DNA of 18,227 bases from JAQIBY01 sp964418565 (GTDB taxonomy: Bacteria > Bacteroidota > Bacteroidia > Bacteroidales > ML635J-15), in contig CAYQMB010000058.1 in assembly GCA_964418565.1 (NCBI GenBank), positions 1-18,227 on the forward strand. The letters run 5' to 3'. The notes beneath the pieces are model-generated. The model saw only the letters and a list, made by a program, of their open reading frames with translations. It was not told the DNA's origin and did not search any database. Each line of letters starts with the position of its first letter. Position 1 is the first letter of the stretch. This document shows, piece after piece, positions 7,084 to 14,620 of the stretch. A program made the translations under genes and the position numbers.

Positions 7084-8700
7084 TTACATCAGGAAGCTAA
7101 GCAATACACCAGCACCCACGGCTGAACCAATTACACCCGAAACATTAGGTGCCATGGCCTGCATGAGCAGGTGATTTGAAGGATCTTCCTTCAGTCCCAT
7201 TTCCTGGATAACCCGCGCCGAGTCAGGTACGGCTGACACACCGGAAGCTCCGACCATTGGATTTATCGGATTATCCTTGGGTGAGAACCAGTTCATGATT
7301 TTTGCAAACATCAGGCCGGATGCCGTTGCAAACATAAATGAAAGCGCTCCCATAATAAAAATCATAATGGAATCAGAAGTCAGGAAGACATCGGCCTGGG
7401 TGGATGCACCAACCGTAAGACCAAGCAGAATGGTGATGGTATCCACAAGCGCATTTCCGGCTGTATCGGCAAGTCGTCTGGTAACACCGCTTTCTTTAAG
7501 CAGGTTACCAAAGAAAAGCATACCAAGCAGCGGCAGAGATGTTGGTGACAGGTAAGCTGTCAGCAACAAGCCAACAATCGGGAAAATAATTTTTTCCAGT
7601 CGCGACACAGCTCGCGGTGGTTTCATCTTGATCAGGCGTTCCCGTTTGGATGTCAACAGTTTAACAATTGGGGGTTGTATAACAGGGACAAGTGCCATGT
7701 ACGAATATGCCGCAATGGCGATAGGCCCGATGAGGTTTTTGACCGTTTCCCCATTGGCCATCACATTCACACCATTTGCCAGCTTTGAGGAGACAAATAT
7801 TGCTGTCGGGCCATCCGCACCACCAATGATACCAATAGCACCAGCTTCCGGGGGAGCAAATCCAAAGGCAAGGGCGAGAATAAATGTAGCAAATATGCCA
7901 AACTGTGCAGCAGCTCCGAGCAGCATAAGGCGTGGCTTGGAAATCAGGGATGAAAAGTCGGTCATAGCCCCAATCCCAAGGAATATAAGAGGCGGATACC
8001 ATCCCTGCACTACACCTCCGTAGAGAATGTTCATAACCGAGCCGGGTTCGTACACGCCAAGCTTAAGGTTGAAGTCCACAGCCTGAAACATGGGAATGTT
8101 TCCGATGATAATTCCGACGCCAATCGGGATAAGTAAGAGGGGTTCATAATGAAACCGTATAGCCAGAAAAATAAAGACAAGGGCCACCAGCAACATAATC
8201 AAATGCCCCGTTGTAGCGTTGGCAAATCCTGTAAATTCCCAGAAGTTTTTAAGGCCGGCAACTGCAGCAGACTGTTTTTTGTATGTAAATCCATCGCTGA
8301 GTACGAGCTTTCCGTTTTCGATCACTCCTGTTCGGATTCCAAGATCTATGGTATCGTTGGTTGTTTCGTATCCGGAACTCAGCTTATTGGGATCTTTATT
8401 TGTGGCATAATGCACTACTGCTTTGGGATCAAAATTCAGCACAATCATATCGTCTGAAAGTGACCAGGTACCTGTATACCTGGTTTTGGCTGAATCCATA
8501 AAAAAGCTATTATTTTCCTTGAATGTAAAAGCTTTATACCGTTCAACTGTTTCATCTGACTCCCCAACCGGATTGGGAATATATCCACCGGTTTTGTTCA
8601 GCCATTTTCCTGTTGTAAGTGTTTCGGGGGTCACATTATCTGCAGATGCACCAAGTGCAAAAAACAGAATCAGACCACACCAGACTAGTAATTTCTTCAT
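7084..8700 (-). CDS. mmdB: Sodium-pumping methylmalonyl-CoA decarboxylase beta subunit, with N-terminal secreted lipocalin-like extension
   Basis: This 538-residue protein is clearly longer than the roughly 375-430 residues usual for OadB/MmdB/GcdB. Residues from about 160 onward are a normal beta subunit. This is the membrane carboxybiotin decarboxylase that couples CO2 release to Na+ export. It has about nine membrane segments, the GGADGPTAIF motif (293-302) whose Asp296 matches the Na+-binding Asp203 of Klebsiella OadB, and the NPMVGASGVSAVPDSAR region (480-496) with the conserved Ser489 and Arg496. Ahead of it are a signal-peptide-like segment (1-20, ending ASA-D) and a soluble region (about 21-148). 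That region holds patterns of a small beta barrel (GKWLNKTGGY, FTFKENNSFF, TGTWSLSDDMIVLNF), like lipocalin-like domains of Bacteroidota, placing it in the periplasm. The reading frame is unbroken with one ATG start 12 bp after mmdC, so the fusion is not an obvious assembly error. Decarboxylase substrate is inferred from mce next door. Confidence 0.92.
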   Translation of the reverse strand: MKKLLVWCGLILFFALGASADNVTPETLTTGKWLNKTGGYIPNPVGESDETVERYKAFTFKENNSFFMDSAKTRYTGTWSLSDDMIVLNFDPKAVVHYATNKDPNKLSSGYETTNDTIDLGIRTGVIENGKLVLSDGFTYKKQSAAVAGLKNFWEFTGFANATTGHLIMLLVALVFIFLAIRFHYEPLLLIPIGVGIIIGNIPMFQAVDFNLKLGVYEPGSVMNILYGGVVQGWYPPLIFLGIGAMTDFSSLISKPRLMLLGAAAQFGIFATFILALAFGFAPPEAGAIGIIGGADGPTAIFVSSKLANGVNVMANGETVKNLIGPIAIAAYSYMALVPVIQPPIVKLLTSKRERLIKMKPPRAVSRLEKIIFPIVGLLLTAYLSPTSLPLLGMLFFGNLLKESGVTRRLADTAGNALVDTITILLGLTVGASTQADVFLTSDSIMIFIMGALSFMFATASGLMFAKIMNWFSPKDNPINPMVGASGVSAVPDSARVIQEMGLKEDPSNHLLMQAMAPNVSGVIGSAVGAGVLLSFLM

Positions 8701-8712
8701 GTCCTGATTGTT

Positions 8713-9132
8713 TTACTGGATTTCAACTAAAACATCATTCTGCAACACAGCATCGCCTTCTTTCACTTTCAGTGATTTCACGGTGCCATCAACATCCGCC
8801 AGCACATTATTTTCCATTTTCATGGCTTCCATTACCAGCAGAAGATCGCCTTTTTTCACGTCGTCACCCTCTTTTGCCTTAACTGTGAGAATATTACCAG
8901 GCAAAGGCGCTTTAATCTGACTAAATTTTTTATCGCTAGTAAGCGGTTTTGTTTCTTTGGGTGGTGGTGTAGATCTCTTAACAATGGTTGGTGTTTTTGT
9001 TTTCACCACCTCTTTTTCGAGTTCCACTTCATAATGTGTTCCGTTGACCTCCAGTTCGGCGATCTGGCCTTCCACATTTTTGACTTCTACCTCGTAGGCG
9101 TTGCCATTAATTTTAAATTTCAAATTTTTCAT
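8713..9132 (-). CDS. mmdC: Biotin carrier subunit of methylmalonyl-CoA decarboxylase
   Basis: Starting at the ATG at 9132 it has 139 residues. The C-terminal 70 residues are a biotinyl/lipoyl domain with the biotin attachment motif EAMKM, Lys105 being the biotinylated residue, and the family's VKEGDAV and LVEIQ end. Residues 39-68 form a Lys/Pro/Thr-rich mobile linker. The N-terminal part holds two copies of a short beta-rich unit, INGNAYEVEV (8-17) and VNGTHYEVEL (29-38). The swinging biotin carries CO2 from the carboxyltransferase (mmdA) to the membrane decarboxylase (mmdB). Start choice: a TTG at 9138 is in frame, but the ATG at 9132 has an AGAGG ribosome-binding site 6 bp upstream and is preferred. 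It lies between mmdD and mmdB in a tight operon. Confidence 0.92.
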   Translation of the reverse strand: MKNLKFKINGNAYEVEVKNVEGQIAELEVNGTHYEVELEKEVVKTKTPTIVKRSTPPPKETKPLTSDKKFSQIKAPLPGNILTVKAKEGDDVKKGDLLLVMEAMKMENNVLADVDGTVKSLKVKEGDAVLQNDVLVEIQ

Positions 9133-9138
9133 TATCAA

Positions 9139-9143
9139 CCTCT
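9139..9143 (-). promoter_or_regulatory. Ribosome binding site of mmdC
   Basis: The minus strand reads AGAGG, six bases before the ATG at 9132. This is one of the few Shine-Dalgarno-like sequences in the window. It favours that ATG over the TTG at 9138, which would leave no spacing. Confidence 0.6.
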
Positions 9144-9144
9144 T

Positions 9145-9537
9145 TTAGCGCTTGAAATCCATTACATTATAAATTTTCGAGTTCCAGGGAGAATACTTCC
9201 TGGACTTATGTACAACGGTAAGAATCCGATCTTCATCATCGTGAAGCTCATTGAAATAAAGATGCAAAGCATACCCAATGGCAGCGGTAAGTTCACCTGT
9301 AACCTCCCCATCTTTTGCGGGTTCTTCGCCGGCTTCAAGCCTTCGTTTTGCTTCTTCTTTACGGATTTTTCTTTCCCGTGTTTTTTTTCCAATGTTCATT
9401 ACCGATGGCATTGCTCTGAAAATCGTTGACAAAATGATAAGAGCAAGAAAAACGATAACCCATCCGGCAATGAAAATTGTCCATGCCTGTACATCCACAT
9501 TGGAAAAATCCAAACTTATTTCATTTATAATCATCAT
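9145..9537 (-). CDS. mmdD: Methylmalonyl-CoA decarboxylase delta subunit (OadG family)
   Basis: This 130-residue protein has one transmembrane helix at about residues 19-40 and an otherwise cytoplasmic C-terminal part. A highly charged segment (51-75, Lys/Arg/Glu-rich) is probably a helix or coiled coil. The C-terminal stretch EDRILTVVHKSRKYSPWNSKIYNV (split here as EDRILTVVH at 102-110 and SPWNSKIYNV at 116-125) is the hallmark of the Bacteroidota OadG-like subunit. The equivalent oxaloacetate decarboxylase gamma subunit holds the carboxyltransferase to the membrane beta subunit. Position between mmdA (13 bp upstream) and mmdC (12 bp downstream) matches the mmdADCB order of Propionigenium modestum. 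The gene starts ATGATG, so either Met could serve. Confidence 0.88.
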   Translation of the reverse strand: MMIINEISLDFSNVDVQAWTIFIAGWVIVFLALIILSTIFRAMPSVMNIGKKTRERKIRKEEAKRRLEAGEEPAKDGEVTGELTAAIGYALHLYFNELHDDEDRILTVVHKSRKYSPWNSKIYNVMDFKR

Positions 9538-9550
9538 AAATTATGGAGAT

Positions 9551-11110
9551 TTAAAGTGGTATATTACCATGTTTTTTAGGTGGCCTCTGATCCTTTTTGG
9601 TTTGCAGCAGACTGAGTCCTCTGATTATTCTAAAGCGGGTATTCATTGGTTCAATGACATCATCAATAAACCCATATTTAGCTGCATTGTAAGGATTGGC
9701 AGACCAGTCTCTGTATTCCTGTTCTTTTTTGGCTTTATATTCTGCCTTTTCTTCATCGGTTTCAAGCTTGCTGATCTCTTTATAATTGAGCACCTCAACA
9801 GCACCCGAAGCCCCCATCACTGCGATTTCGGCTGTTGGCCAGGCGTAATTAAGATCTGATTTAAGCTGTTTGCAAGCCATCACATCGTGAGCTCCGCCGT
9901 AAGATTTCCGCAGGGTAATGGTGATTTTCGGTACGGTTGCTTCCCCATAGGCAAACATAAGTTTGGCACCGTTGTTAATAATGCCACCATATTCCTGTGC
10001 AGACCCTGGCAGGAAACCGGGGACATCAACCAGCGTAACAATGGGGATATTAAATGCATCACAGAAGCGCACAAAACGGGCAGCTTTCTTAGACGCATCA
10101 ATATCGAGCACACCAGCGAGGAAAGATGGCTGGTTGGCGACAATTCCCACGGGCATTCCGTTAAACTTGGCAAATCCGACAACCATATTCCGGGCAAACT
10201 GGCGATGCACTTCCATAAACTCGTTTTGATCTGCGAGTTTCAGGATGATATCTGTAACATCATAGGGTTTGTTGGGGTTATCGGGAATGATTTTATTCAG
10301 ATCTTCATCTACTCTGTCGATGGGGTCTTTACACTCATAGAGCGGGGGATCTTCGAGGTTGTTCTGAGGCAGATATGAGAGCAGTTTTCTCAACATCATC
10401 AGGCCTTCTTCCTCATTTTCAGCGGTAAAATGCGCCACACCGGATTTAGCAGCATGCACATGAGAGCCTCCCAGATCTTTAACAGAGATATCCTCACCGG
10501 TAACGGTTTTGGTCACCTTTGGTCCGGTAACAAACATGTAGGATGAATTTTCAGACATCAGGATGAAATCTGTCAGTGCAGGGCTGTATACAGCACCGCC
10601 GGCACATGGGCCAAAAATAGCAGAAATCTGAGGTATTACACCTGAGGCCTCAATGTTGCGCTGGAAAATATCAGCATATCCTGCAAGGCTGAGTACACCT
10701 TCCTGAATACGTGCTCCACCTGAATCATTCAGGCCGATAACGGGGGCGCCGACTTTCAGCGCTTCATCCATGAGTTTCACAATTTTCTTGGCGAACATTT
10801 CAGCCAGACTACCGCCAAAGACAGTAAAATCCTGGGCAAAGACAAAAACCACACGGCCATCGATGGTTCCGTGTCCGGTTACAACGCCATCGCCTAGGTA
10901 TTTTTTCTTATCCATGTCAAAATCCCGGCATCTGTGAGTGACAAACATGTCAAACTCCTCAAATGAATTTTCATCCAGCAGAATATCGATACGTTCTCTG
11001 GCTGTCAGTTTTCCTTTGTCGTGCTGAGCCTGGATTCTTTTTTCGCCGCCTCCAAGTCGGGCTTCAGCGCGCTTCTCAATCAGTTCTTTGATTTTATCTT
11101 CAATTGCCAT
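9551..11110 (-). CDS. mmdA: Methylmalonyl-CoA decarboxylase alpha subunit (carboxyltransferase)
   Basis: This 519-residue protein is the usual length for the family. It has the two crotonase-like carboxyltransferase halves. The N-half carries NDSGGARIQEG (128-138) and the oxyanion loop GPCAGGAVYSPAL (167-179). The C-half carries VDVPGFLPGSAQEYGGII, RKSYGGAHDVM and the WPTAEIAVMGASGAVEVL region. It moves the carboxyl group from (S)-methylmalonyl-CoA to biotin on mmdC, giving propionyl-CoA. Very similar proteins act as propionyl-CoA carboxylase beta subunits in the reverse direction. The adjacent mmdB, mmdC and mmdD argue for the sodium-pump decarboxylase, and no biotin carboxylase gene is in view. 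The start ATG is 15 bp after mce. The C-terminus DQRPPKKHGNIPL is also typical. Confidence 0.95.
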   Translation of the reverse strand: MAIEDKIKELIEKRAEARLGGGEKRIQAQHDKGKLTARERIDILLDENSFEEFDMFVTHRCRDFDMDKKKYLGDGVVTGHGTIDGRVVFVFAQDFTVFGGSLAEMFAKKIVKLMDEALKVGAPVIGLNDSGGARIQEGVLSLAGYADIFQRNIEASGVIPQISAIFGPCAGGAVYSPALTDFILMSENSSYMFVTGPKVTKTVTGEDISVKDLGGSHVHAAKSGVAHFTAENEEEGLMMLRKLLSYLPQNNLEDPPLYECKDPIDRVDEDLNKIIPDNPNKPYDVTDIILKLADQNEFMEVHRQFARNMVVGFAKFNGMPVGIVANQPSFLAGVLDIDASKKAARFVRFCDAFNIPIVTLVDVPGFLPGSAQEYGGIINNGAKLMFAYGEATVPKITITLRKSYGGAHDVMACKQLKSDLNYAWPTAEIAVMGASGAVEVLNYKEISKLETDEEKAEYKAKKEQEYRDWSANPYNAAKYGFIDDVIEPMNTRFRIIRGLSLLQTKKDQRPPKKHGNIPL

Positions 11111-11125
11111 ATCAGGTGGTATGAT

Positions 11126-11536
11126 TTATTTGTTTTTGTTTTCACATAATTCTGTCAGCACGCCCTGAGTAGATTTTGGATGCAAAAAGCCAATATCAAG
11201 GCCTTCTGCGCCTCTTCGGGGCTCCTTATCAATCAGTCGGACGCCTTTCTCTTCAGCTTCTTTAAGGCTGGAGTCAATATCGTTAACAGCAAAAGCCATA
11301 TGATGCAAACCTCCACCTTTTTTCTCAACGAATTTCCCGATCGGTCCTTCGGGATCAGTGCTTTCGAGCAGCTCAATTTTTGTATCCCCAACCTGAAAGA
11401 AAGCGGTTTTCACCTTTTGATCCTTCACTTCTTCTATGCCGTAACATTTTAAGCCCAGCACGTTTTCGTAAAATTTAATGCTTTCTTCAAGATTGGCAAC
11501 CGCAATTCCAATATGCTCTATATGACTAACTTCCAT
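11126..11536 (-). CDS. mce: Methylmalonyl-CoA epimerase
   Basis: This 136-residue protein is a vicinal-oxygen-chelate (glyoxalase fold) enzyme with two repeated beta-alpha-beta-beta-beta units. Likely metal ligands are His8 (in IEHIGIAV), Gln48 (in AFFQVGD), His78 or His79 (GGGLHHMAF) and Glu129 (GVLTEL), matching the H/Q/H/E set of the Propionibacterium shermanii enzyme. It converts (R)-methylmalonyl-CoA, made by methylmalonyl-CoA mutase from succinyl-CoA, into the (S)-form used by the decarboxylase encoded immediately downstream. It is the first gene of the operon and has its own promoter. The mutase genes mutA and mutB are not in the window. Confidence 0.95.
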   Translation of the reverse strand: MEVSHIEHIGIAVANLEESIKFYENVLGLKCYGIEEVKDQKVKTAFFQVGDTKIELLESTDPEGPIGKFVEKKGGGLHHMAFAVNDIDSSLKEAEEKGVRLIDKEPRRGAEGLDIGFLHPKSTQGVLTELCENKNK

Positions 11537-11564
11537 ACATTTAGAAATTTATTGTTTGTGCTCA

Positions 11565-11593
11565 CAAAACTAAGAAAAAGCCTCAATAATCAA
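11565..11593 (-). promoter_or_regulatory. Promoter of the mce-mmdADCB operon
   Basis: On the minus strand, TTG (11591-11593) is followed after 18 bp by TAGTTTTG (11565-11572), an exact TAnnTTTG match, ending 28 bp before the mce ATG. Both elements and their spacing are close to the Bacteroidota -33/-7 promoter. This is the best two-part promoter match in the window. Confidence 0.6.
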
Positions 11594-11774
11594 GCATGAT
11601 ATTCCACATTAAAAAACATGTTTTACAAAAGCTAATTCGTTTACAGAACAAGCTATAGAACATAAATATCAGATGCCCGTCAAATACATTAAAATACAGG
11701 GGAGTAAATGTCTTTTTGTATAAACTAACAAGCAGGTAATTCAGACAAAATCATGCATTTTTTTTCAAAATAAA

Positions 11775-12446
11775 TCAGGTTTTGTACATCAATTCCCCCA
11801 GATGCTCAAACCGGTCTGAATAATCATCTATGGAAGCCCGAATAACGCGATGGGCTTCTTTGGTTCCATAGGATTCAATAATTCTTGATTTTCTGTCTGA
11901 ACCAGGCATGTCTTTATATGTCAGGAAGTAGTGTTTTAATCGCTCTATAACAATATCCGGGCAATCCTGGATATCTTCATAATCGCTGTAGACCACATCA
12001 TTTCTGAGGACAGCAACAATTTTGTCGTCGGCCTCATCCCCGTCAATCATCCGAAAGCCACCAATTGGCCGGGCTTTTACGAGAATATCACCATGGGCAA
12101 TCGTTTTTTCTGTCAGGACAACAATATCAATGGGGTCACCATCGCCTTTTATGTGTTCTATGCCTGAACGTTCAGCACATATTTCTCCTACCCTGTCACC
12201 ACAAAATGTTTGCGGAATAAAACCATAGATTGCAGGAACAACGTTGGAATACTTCTGAGGACGGTCAATCATCAGATACCCGGATTCCTTATCAATTTCA
12301 TACTTTACCGTATCGGTTGATACAACTTCAATAAAAGCTGTAACGACTGAGGGTGCGTCAACACCGATATTAACACCATGCCAGGGGTGAGATTTGTAGC
12401 GCAAACCCATAAGGCGACCAATGGGATCTGAAAATTTATCTGCCAT
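11775..12446 (-). CDS. ppa: Soluble (family I) inorganic pyrophosphatase
   Basis: This 223-residue cytoplasmic enzyme hydrolyses pyrophosphate to two phosphates. It shows the family I signature with the metal-binding triad GDGDPIDIVVL (Asp102, Asp104, Asp107). The FIE at 38-40 and the two aspartates in IDGDEADDK (135 and 140 or 141) fit E. coli Glu20, Asp97 and Asp102. The protein is longer than the E. coli form (about 175). It has an N-terminal extension of about 25 residues and a longer loop between YGFIPQT (74-80) and the metal triad. The FIPQT pattern recalls the eukaryotic branch. It stands between the dipeptidase terminator and the mce operon. I could not find a good TAnnTTTG element before its ATG, so its promoter is unassigned. 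No clear terminator follows. Confidence 0.93.
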   Translation of the reverse strand: MADKFSDPIGRLMGLRYKSHPWHGVNIGVDAPSVVTAFIEVVSTDTVKYEIDKESGYLMIDRPQKYSNVVPAIYGFIPQTFCGDRVGEICAERSGIEHIKGDGDPIDIVVLTEKTIAHGDILVKARPIGGFRMIDGDEADDKIVAVLRNDVVYSDYEDIQDCPDIVIERLKHYFLTYKDMPGSDRKSRIIESYGTKEAHRVIRASIDDYSDRFEHLGELMYKT

Positions 12447-12497
12447 AACGTAGTATTTAATGTTTTGCTAACAAGTGAATTCTTCTTTTGTTGATGT

Positions 12498-12536
12498 AAA
12501 ACAAAACCCACCTGATACCGGGGGCACAGGCGGGTT
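12498..12536 (-). terminator. Terminator after the gpmI-to-dipeptidase unit
   Basis: On the minus strand AACCCGCCTG (12527-12536) pairs with CAGGTGGGTT (12505-12514) around a 12-nt loop, with one G-U wobble pair. The T-rich tail TTTTGTTTT follows. On the plus strand the same position is an A-C mismatch, so the hairpin is better for minus-strand transcripts. It lies about 25 bp after the dipeptidase stop. Confidence 0.75.
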
Positions 12537-12560
12537 ATTTCATTCATACTGTTACAGACA

Positions 12561-13931
12561 TTATTTTTGTATTTCAGCAAAGTGCTTATAAAATGCCGGC
12601 AGCGTTTCAATTCCTTTATAGAAATTAAACAAGGGATAGTTTTCGTTGGGTGAATGGATAGCATCGGATTCGAGGCCAAAGCCCATCAGAACAGATTTTG
12701 TTCCGAGCACTTCTTCGAATGTTGAGATAATGGGGATACTTCCACCACTGCGAACAGGCACCGGTGTTTTACCAAAGCTTTCTTCAAAGGCTTTTTCAGC
12801 AGCCTGATAAGCGGGGAGGTCAATGGGGCAAACATATCCCTGGCCACCGTGCAATGGTGTTACCTTAACCTTAACAGATTTGGGAGCAATGGATTCAAAA
12901 TGTTTCACAAAGAGATCGGATATTTTCTTGTGATCCTGGTGAGGGACAAGACGGGTAGAGATTTTCGCGTGAGCTGTTGAGGGCAATACTGTTTTTGCAC
13001 CTTCGCCGGTGTAGCCACCCCAGATACCACAAACATCCAGAGATGGGCGAATGCCGGTACGTTCAGTAGTGGTATAACCTTTTTCACCGTGCAATTCTTC
13101 AACATCAATGGCTTTTTTGTATTCTTCTTTATCGAAAGGAGCCTCAGCAAGTTTAGCCCTTTCTTTATCACTAACATCCATTACATCATCGTAGAAGCCG
13201 GGGATATTGATTTTATTATCCTCATCGGTAAGGGATGCGATCAGCTCGGAGAGAATGTTTATCGGATTGGCTACAGCACCACCGAAAAGACCTGAGTGCA
13301 AGTCACGGTTAGGACCCTGAACTTCCACTTCCCAGTAAGACAATCCGCGCAAACCTGTTGTGATGGAAGGCACATCCTGAGCGATCATACCGGTATCAGA
13401 AACCAGTATAATATCCGCATCAAGCATATCCTTATGCTCTTCGCACCATGGTCCCAGGCTTGGAGAACCAATTTCTTCCTCACCTTCAAGCATAAATTTG
13501 ACATTGCAAGGCAGGGTATCTGTTTTCACCATCAGCTCAAAGGCTTTGGCGTGCATAAATGACTGTCCTTTGTCATCATCAGCACCACGAGCCCAGATTT
13601 TACCATCTTTAATTACGGGTTCAAACGGTTCAGTATGCCATTTTTCAATGGGATCAACCGGCATCACATCATAGTGGCCGTATACCAATACCGTTGGCTT
13701 TTGGGGATCAATGATTTTCTCACCATAAACCACAGGATGTCCTTTGCTGGGCATCACCTCTGCCTTATCGGCACCAGAACTAAGAAGGAGTTTTTTCCAG
13801 TGTTCTGCACACTTTACCATATCCTCTTTATGCTCACTCATTGAGCTAATGGAAGGGATGCGAATCAGCCCGAAAAGTTCGTCAAGAAATCTGTCTTTGT
13901 TTTCTTCAATGTAATTTTTTACGTATTCCAT
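12561..13931 (-). CDS. M20-family dipeptidase (metallopeptidase)
   Basis: From the ATG at 13931 it encodes 456 residues, the usual size for M20 dipeptidases of the carnosinase/PepV-like type. Metal-site motifs are intact: VYGHYDVMP (His86, Asp88), ARGADDDKGQ (bridging Asp within 118-120), LEGEEEIGS (catalytic Glu152 and ligand Glu153), VSDTG (Asp179) and the late His426 in ESDAIHSPNEN. The dimerisation lid domain lies between about residues 200 and 350. The enzyme probably cleaves dipeptides with two metal ions, and its specificity cannot be told. An in-frame ATG at 14003 would add 24 residues, but that lies inside the preceding gene and gives a poor N-terminus (MHRAASACLF), so the later start with MEYVKNYI is chosen. 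It lies 14 bp after the outer-membrane protein gene and ahead of a terminator. No signal peptide, so cytoplasmic. Confidence 0.93.
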   Translation of the reverse strand: MEYVKNYIEENKDRFLDELFGLIRIPSISSMSEHKEDMVKCAEHWKKLLLSSGADKAEVMPSKGHPVVYGEKIIDPQKPTVLVYGHYDVMPVDPIEKWHTEPFEPVIKDGKIWARGADDDKGQSFMHAKAFELMVKTDTLPCNVKFMLEGEEEIGSPSLGPWCEEHKDMLDADIILVSDTGMIAQDVPSITTGLRGLSYWEVEVQGPNRDLHSGLFGGAVANPINILSELIASLTDEDNKINIPGFYDDVMDVSDKERAKLAEAPFDKEEYKKAIDVEELHGEKGYTTTERTGIRPSLDVCGIWGGYTGEGAKTVLPSTAHAKISTRLVPHQDHKKISDLFVKHFESIAPKSVKVKVTPLHGGQGYVCPIDLPAYQAAEKAFEESFGKTPVPVRSGGSIPIISTFEEVLGTKSVLMGFGLESDAIHSPNENYPLFNFYKGIETLPAFYKHFAEIQK

Positions 13932-13945
13932 AATATAGTTATTTA

Positions 13946-14572
13946 TTAATAAACACCTCTGTAAGCACCTGAAAAATAAACATGCAGACGCAGCCCTATG
14001 CATTGATGCTGATTGTTAAAGCTTCCATAGAGCGATGCTCCGATGCCAACATCATAAAACATTTTAAAGGTGGCCTGCACTTCAGGCATTACGCCCAAAG
14101 CATAATAGCCATCACCAATGTTGGGATTTTCCGGACGCTCAAGCCTTCCAAATGCAAATGTGGGCCCAATAAAAAAGGCCAGGTTTACATATCGCTGTTC
14201 GTAACGTATTCCTGCTGCTCCAACGATATCATTCTGATAGCTTATATTTCTCAGACGTTGGTTCAAAAAATACTGATCATCTGTAAAATGATACCCTACT
14301 TTAAAGTAGATTGGTTTATAGCGAAAATGGTAGGCGATCGCCATATTGATCTGACTCTCCTCCAGGGTTGTACTGTACCCTGGTCCAATTCCACCTGTCA
14401 TCCAGTTGCTACCTGTTTGGTAGATTTTATCACCTACTTTAATTTCAGGGAAACGACGATCCCACTTGCTCAAAGGCGTTGTGGTACGGGGATTAACATT
14501 CTGAGCTAACCCCTGTAGCGATGCAATCCCTAAAAAGATTGCCAACACGCCGTATTTTATTCCTTTTTTCAT
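13946..14572 (-). CDS. Small secreted, probably outer-membrane beta-barrel protein of unknown function
   Basis: I do not recognise this 208-residue protein. It has a clear signal peptide (MKKGIKYG, hydrophobic residues 8-22, likely cleavage GLA-Q after residue 23). The mature part has alternating hydrophobic and polar residues with many Tyr, Phe and Gly, as in transmembrane beta strands (for example INMAIAYHFRYKPIYFKVGYHF, here residues 75-96). It ends in HVYFSGAYRGVY, with an aromatic C-terminal residue as in barrel proteins. A barrel of about eight strands fits the size. It has no Cys lipobox and no TonB box. It lies 48 bp after the DUF3109 gene and 14 bp before the dipeptidase, so it is probably co-transcribed with the dipeptidase. 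A link with peptide uptake is possible but only by position. Confidence 0.7.
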   Translation of the reverse strand: MKKGIKYGVLAIFLGIASLQGLAQNVNPRTTTPLSKWDRRFPEIKVGDKIYQTGSNWMTGGIGPGYSTTLEESQINMAIAYHFRYKPIYFKVGYHFTDDQYFLNQRLRNISYQNDIVGAAGIRYEQRYVNLAFFIGPTFAFGRLERPENPNIGDGYYALGVMPEVQATFKMFYDVGIGASLYGSFNNQHQCIGLRLHVYFSGAYRGVY

Positions 14573-14620
14573 AAAAACCCATAAATATAATGGTAAAATA
14601 ACGAAACGTGAAATGTTTTG

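Noticed and set aside
8713..9138. TTG start for the biotin carrier at 9138
   Set aside because: An ATG two codons later has an AGAGG site at proper spacing and starts the expected MKNLKFKING sequence.
9278..10378. Two antisense open frames of 193 and 163 codons over mmdD/mmdA
   Set aside because: They lie opposite genes with firm family assignments, have no recognisable motif, and their residue make-up is that of a reversed coding strand.
11613..11624. Perfect 12-bp palindrome AAAACATGTTTT upstream of mce
   Set aside because: It has no loop or T-tract for a terminator, it lies above the promoter, and AT-rich palindromes of this length arise by chance in such spacers. It could be an operator but nothing supports it.
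12561..14003. Longer dipeptidase start at 14003 adding 24 residues
   Set aside because: The extension lies inside the upstream outer-membrane protein gene and has an unlikely Cys-rich sequence. The ATG at 13931 gives the normal family N-terminus.
13982..14509. 175-codon plus-strand frame opposite the small outer-membrane protein
   Set aside because: The minus-strand frame has a clear signal peptide, barrel pattern and operon spacing, while the plus-strand frame has neither signal nor motif.
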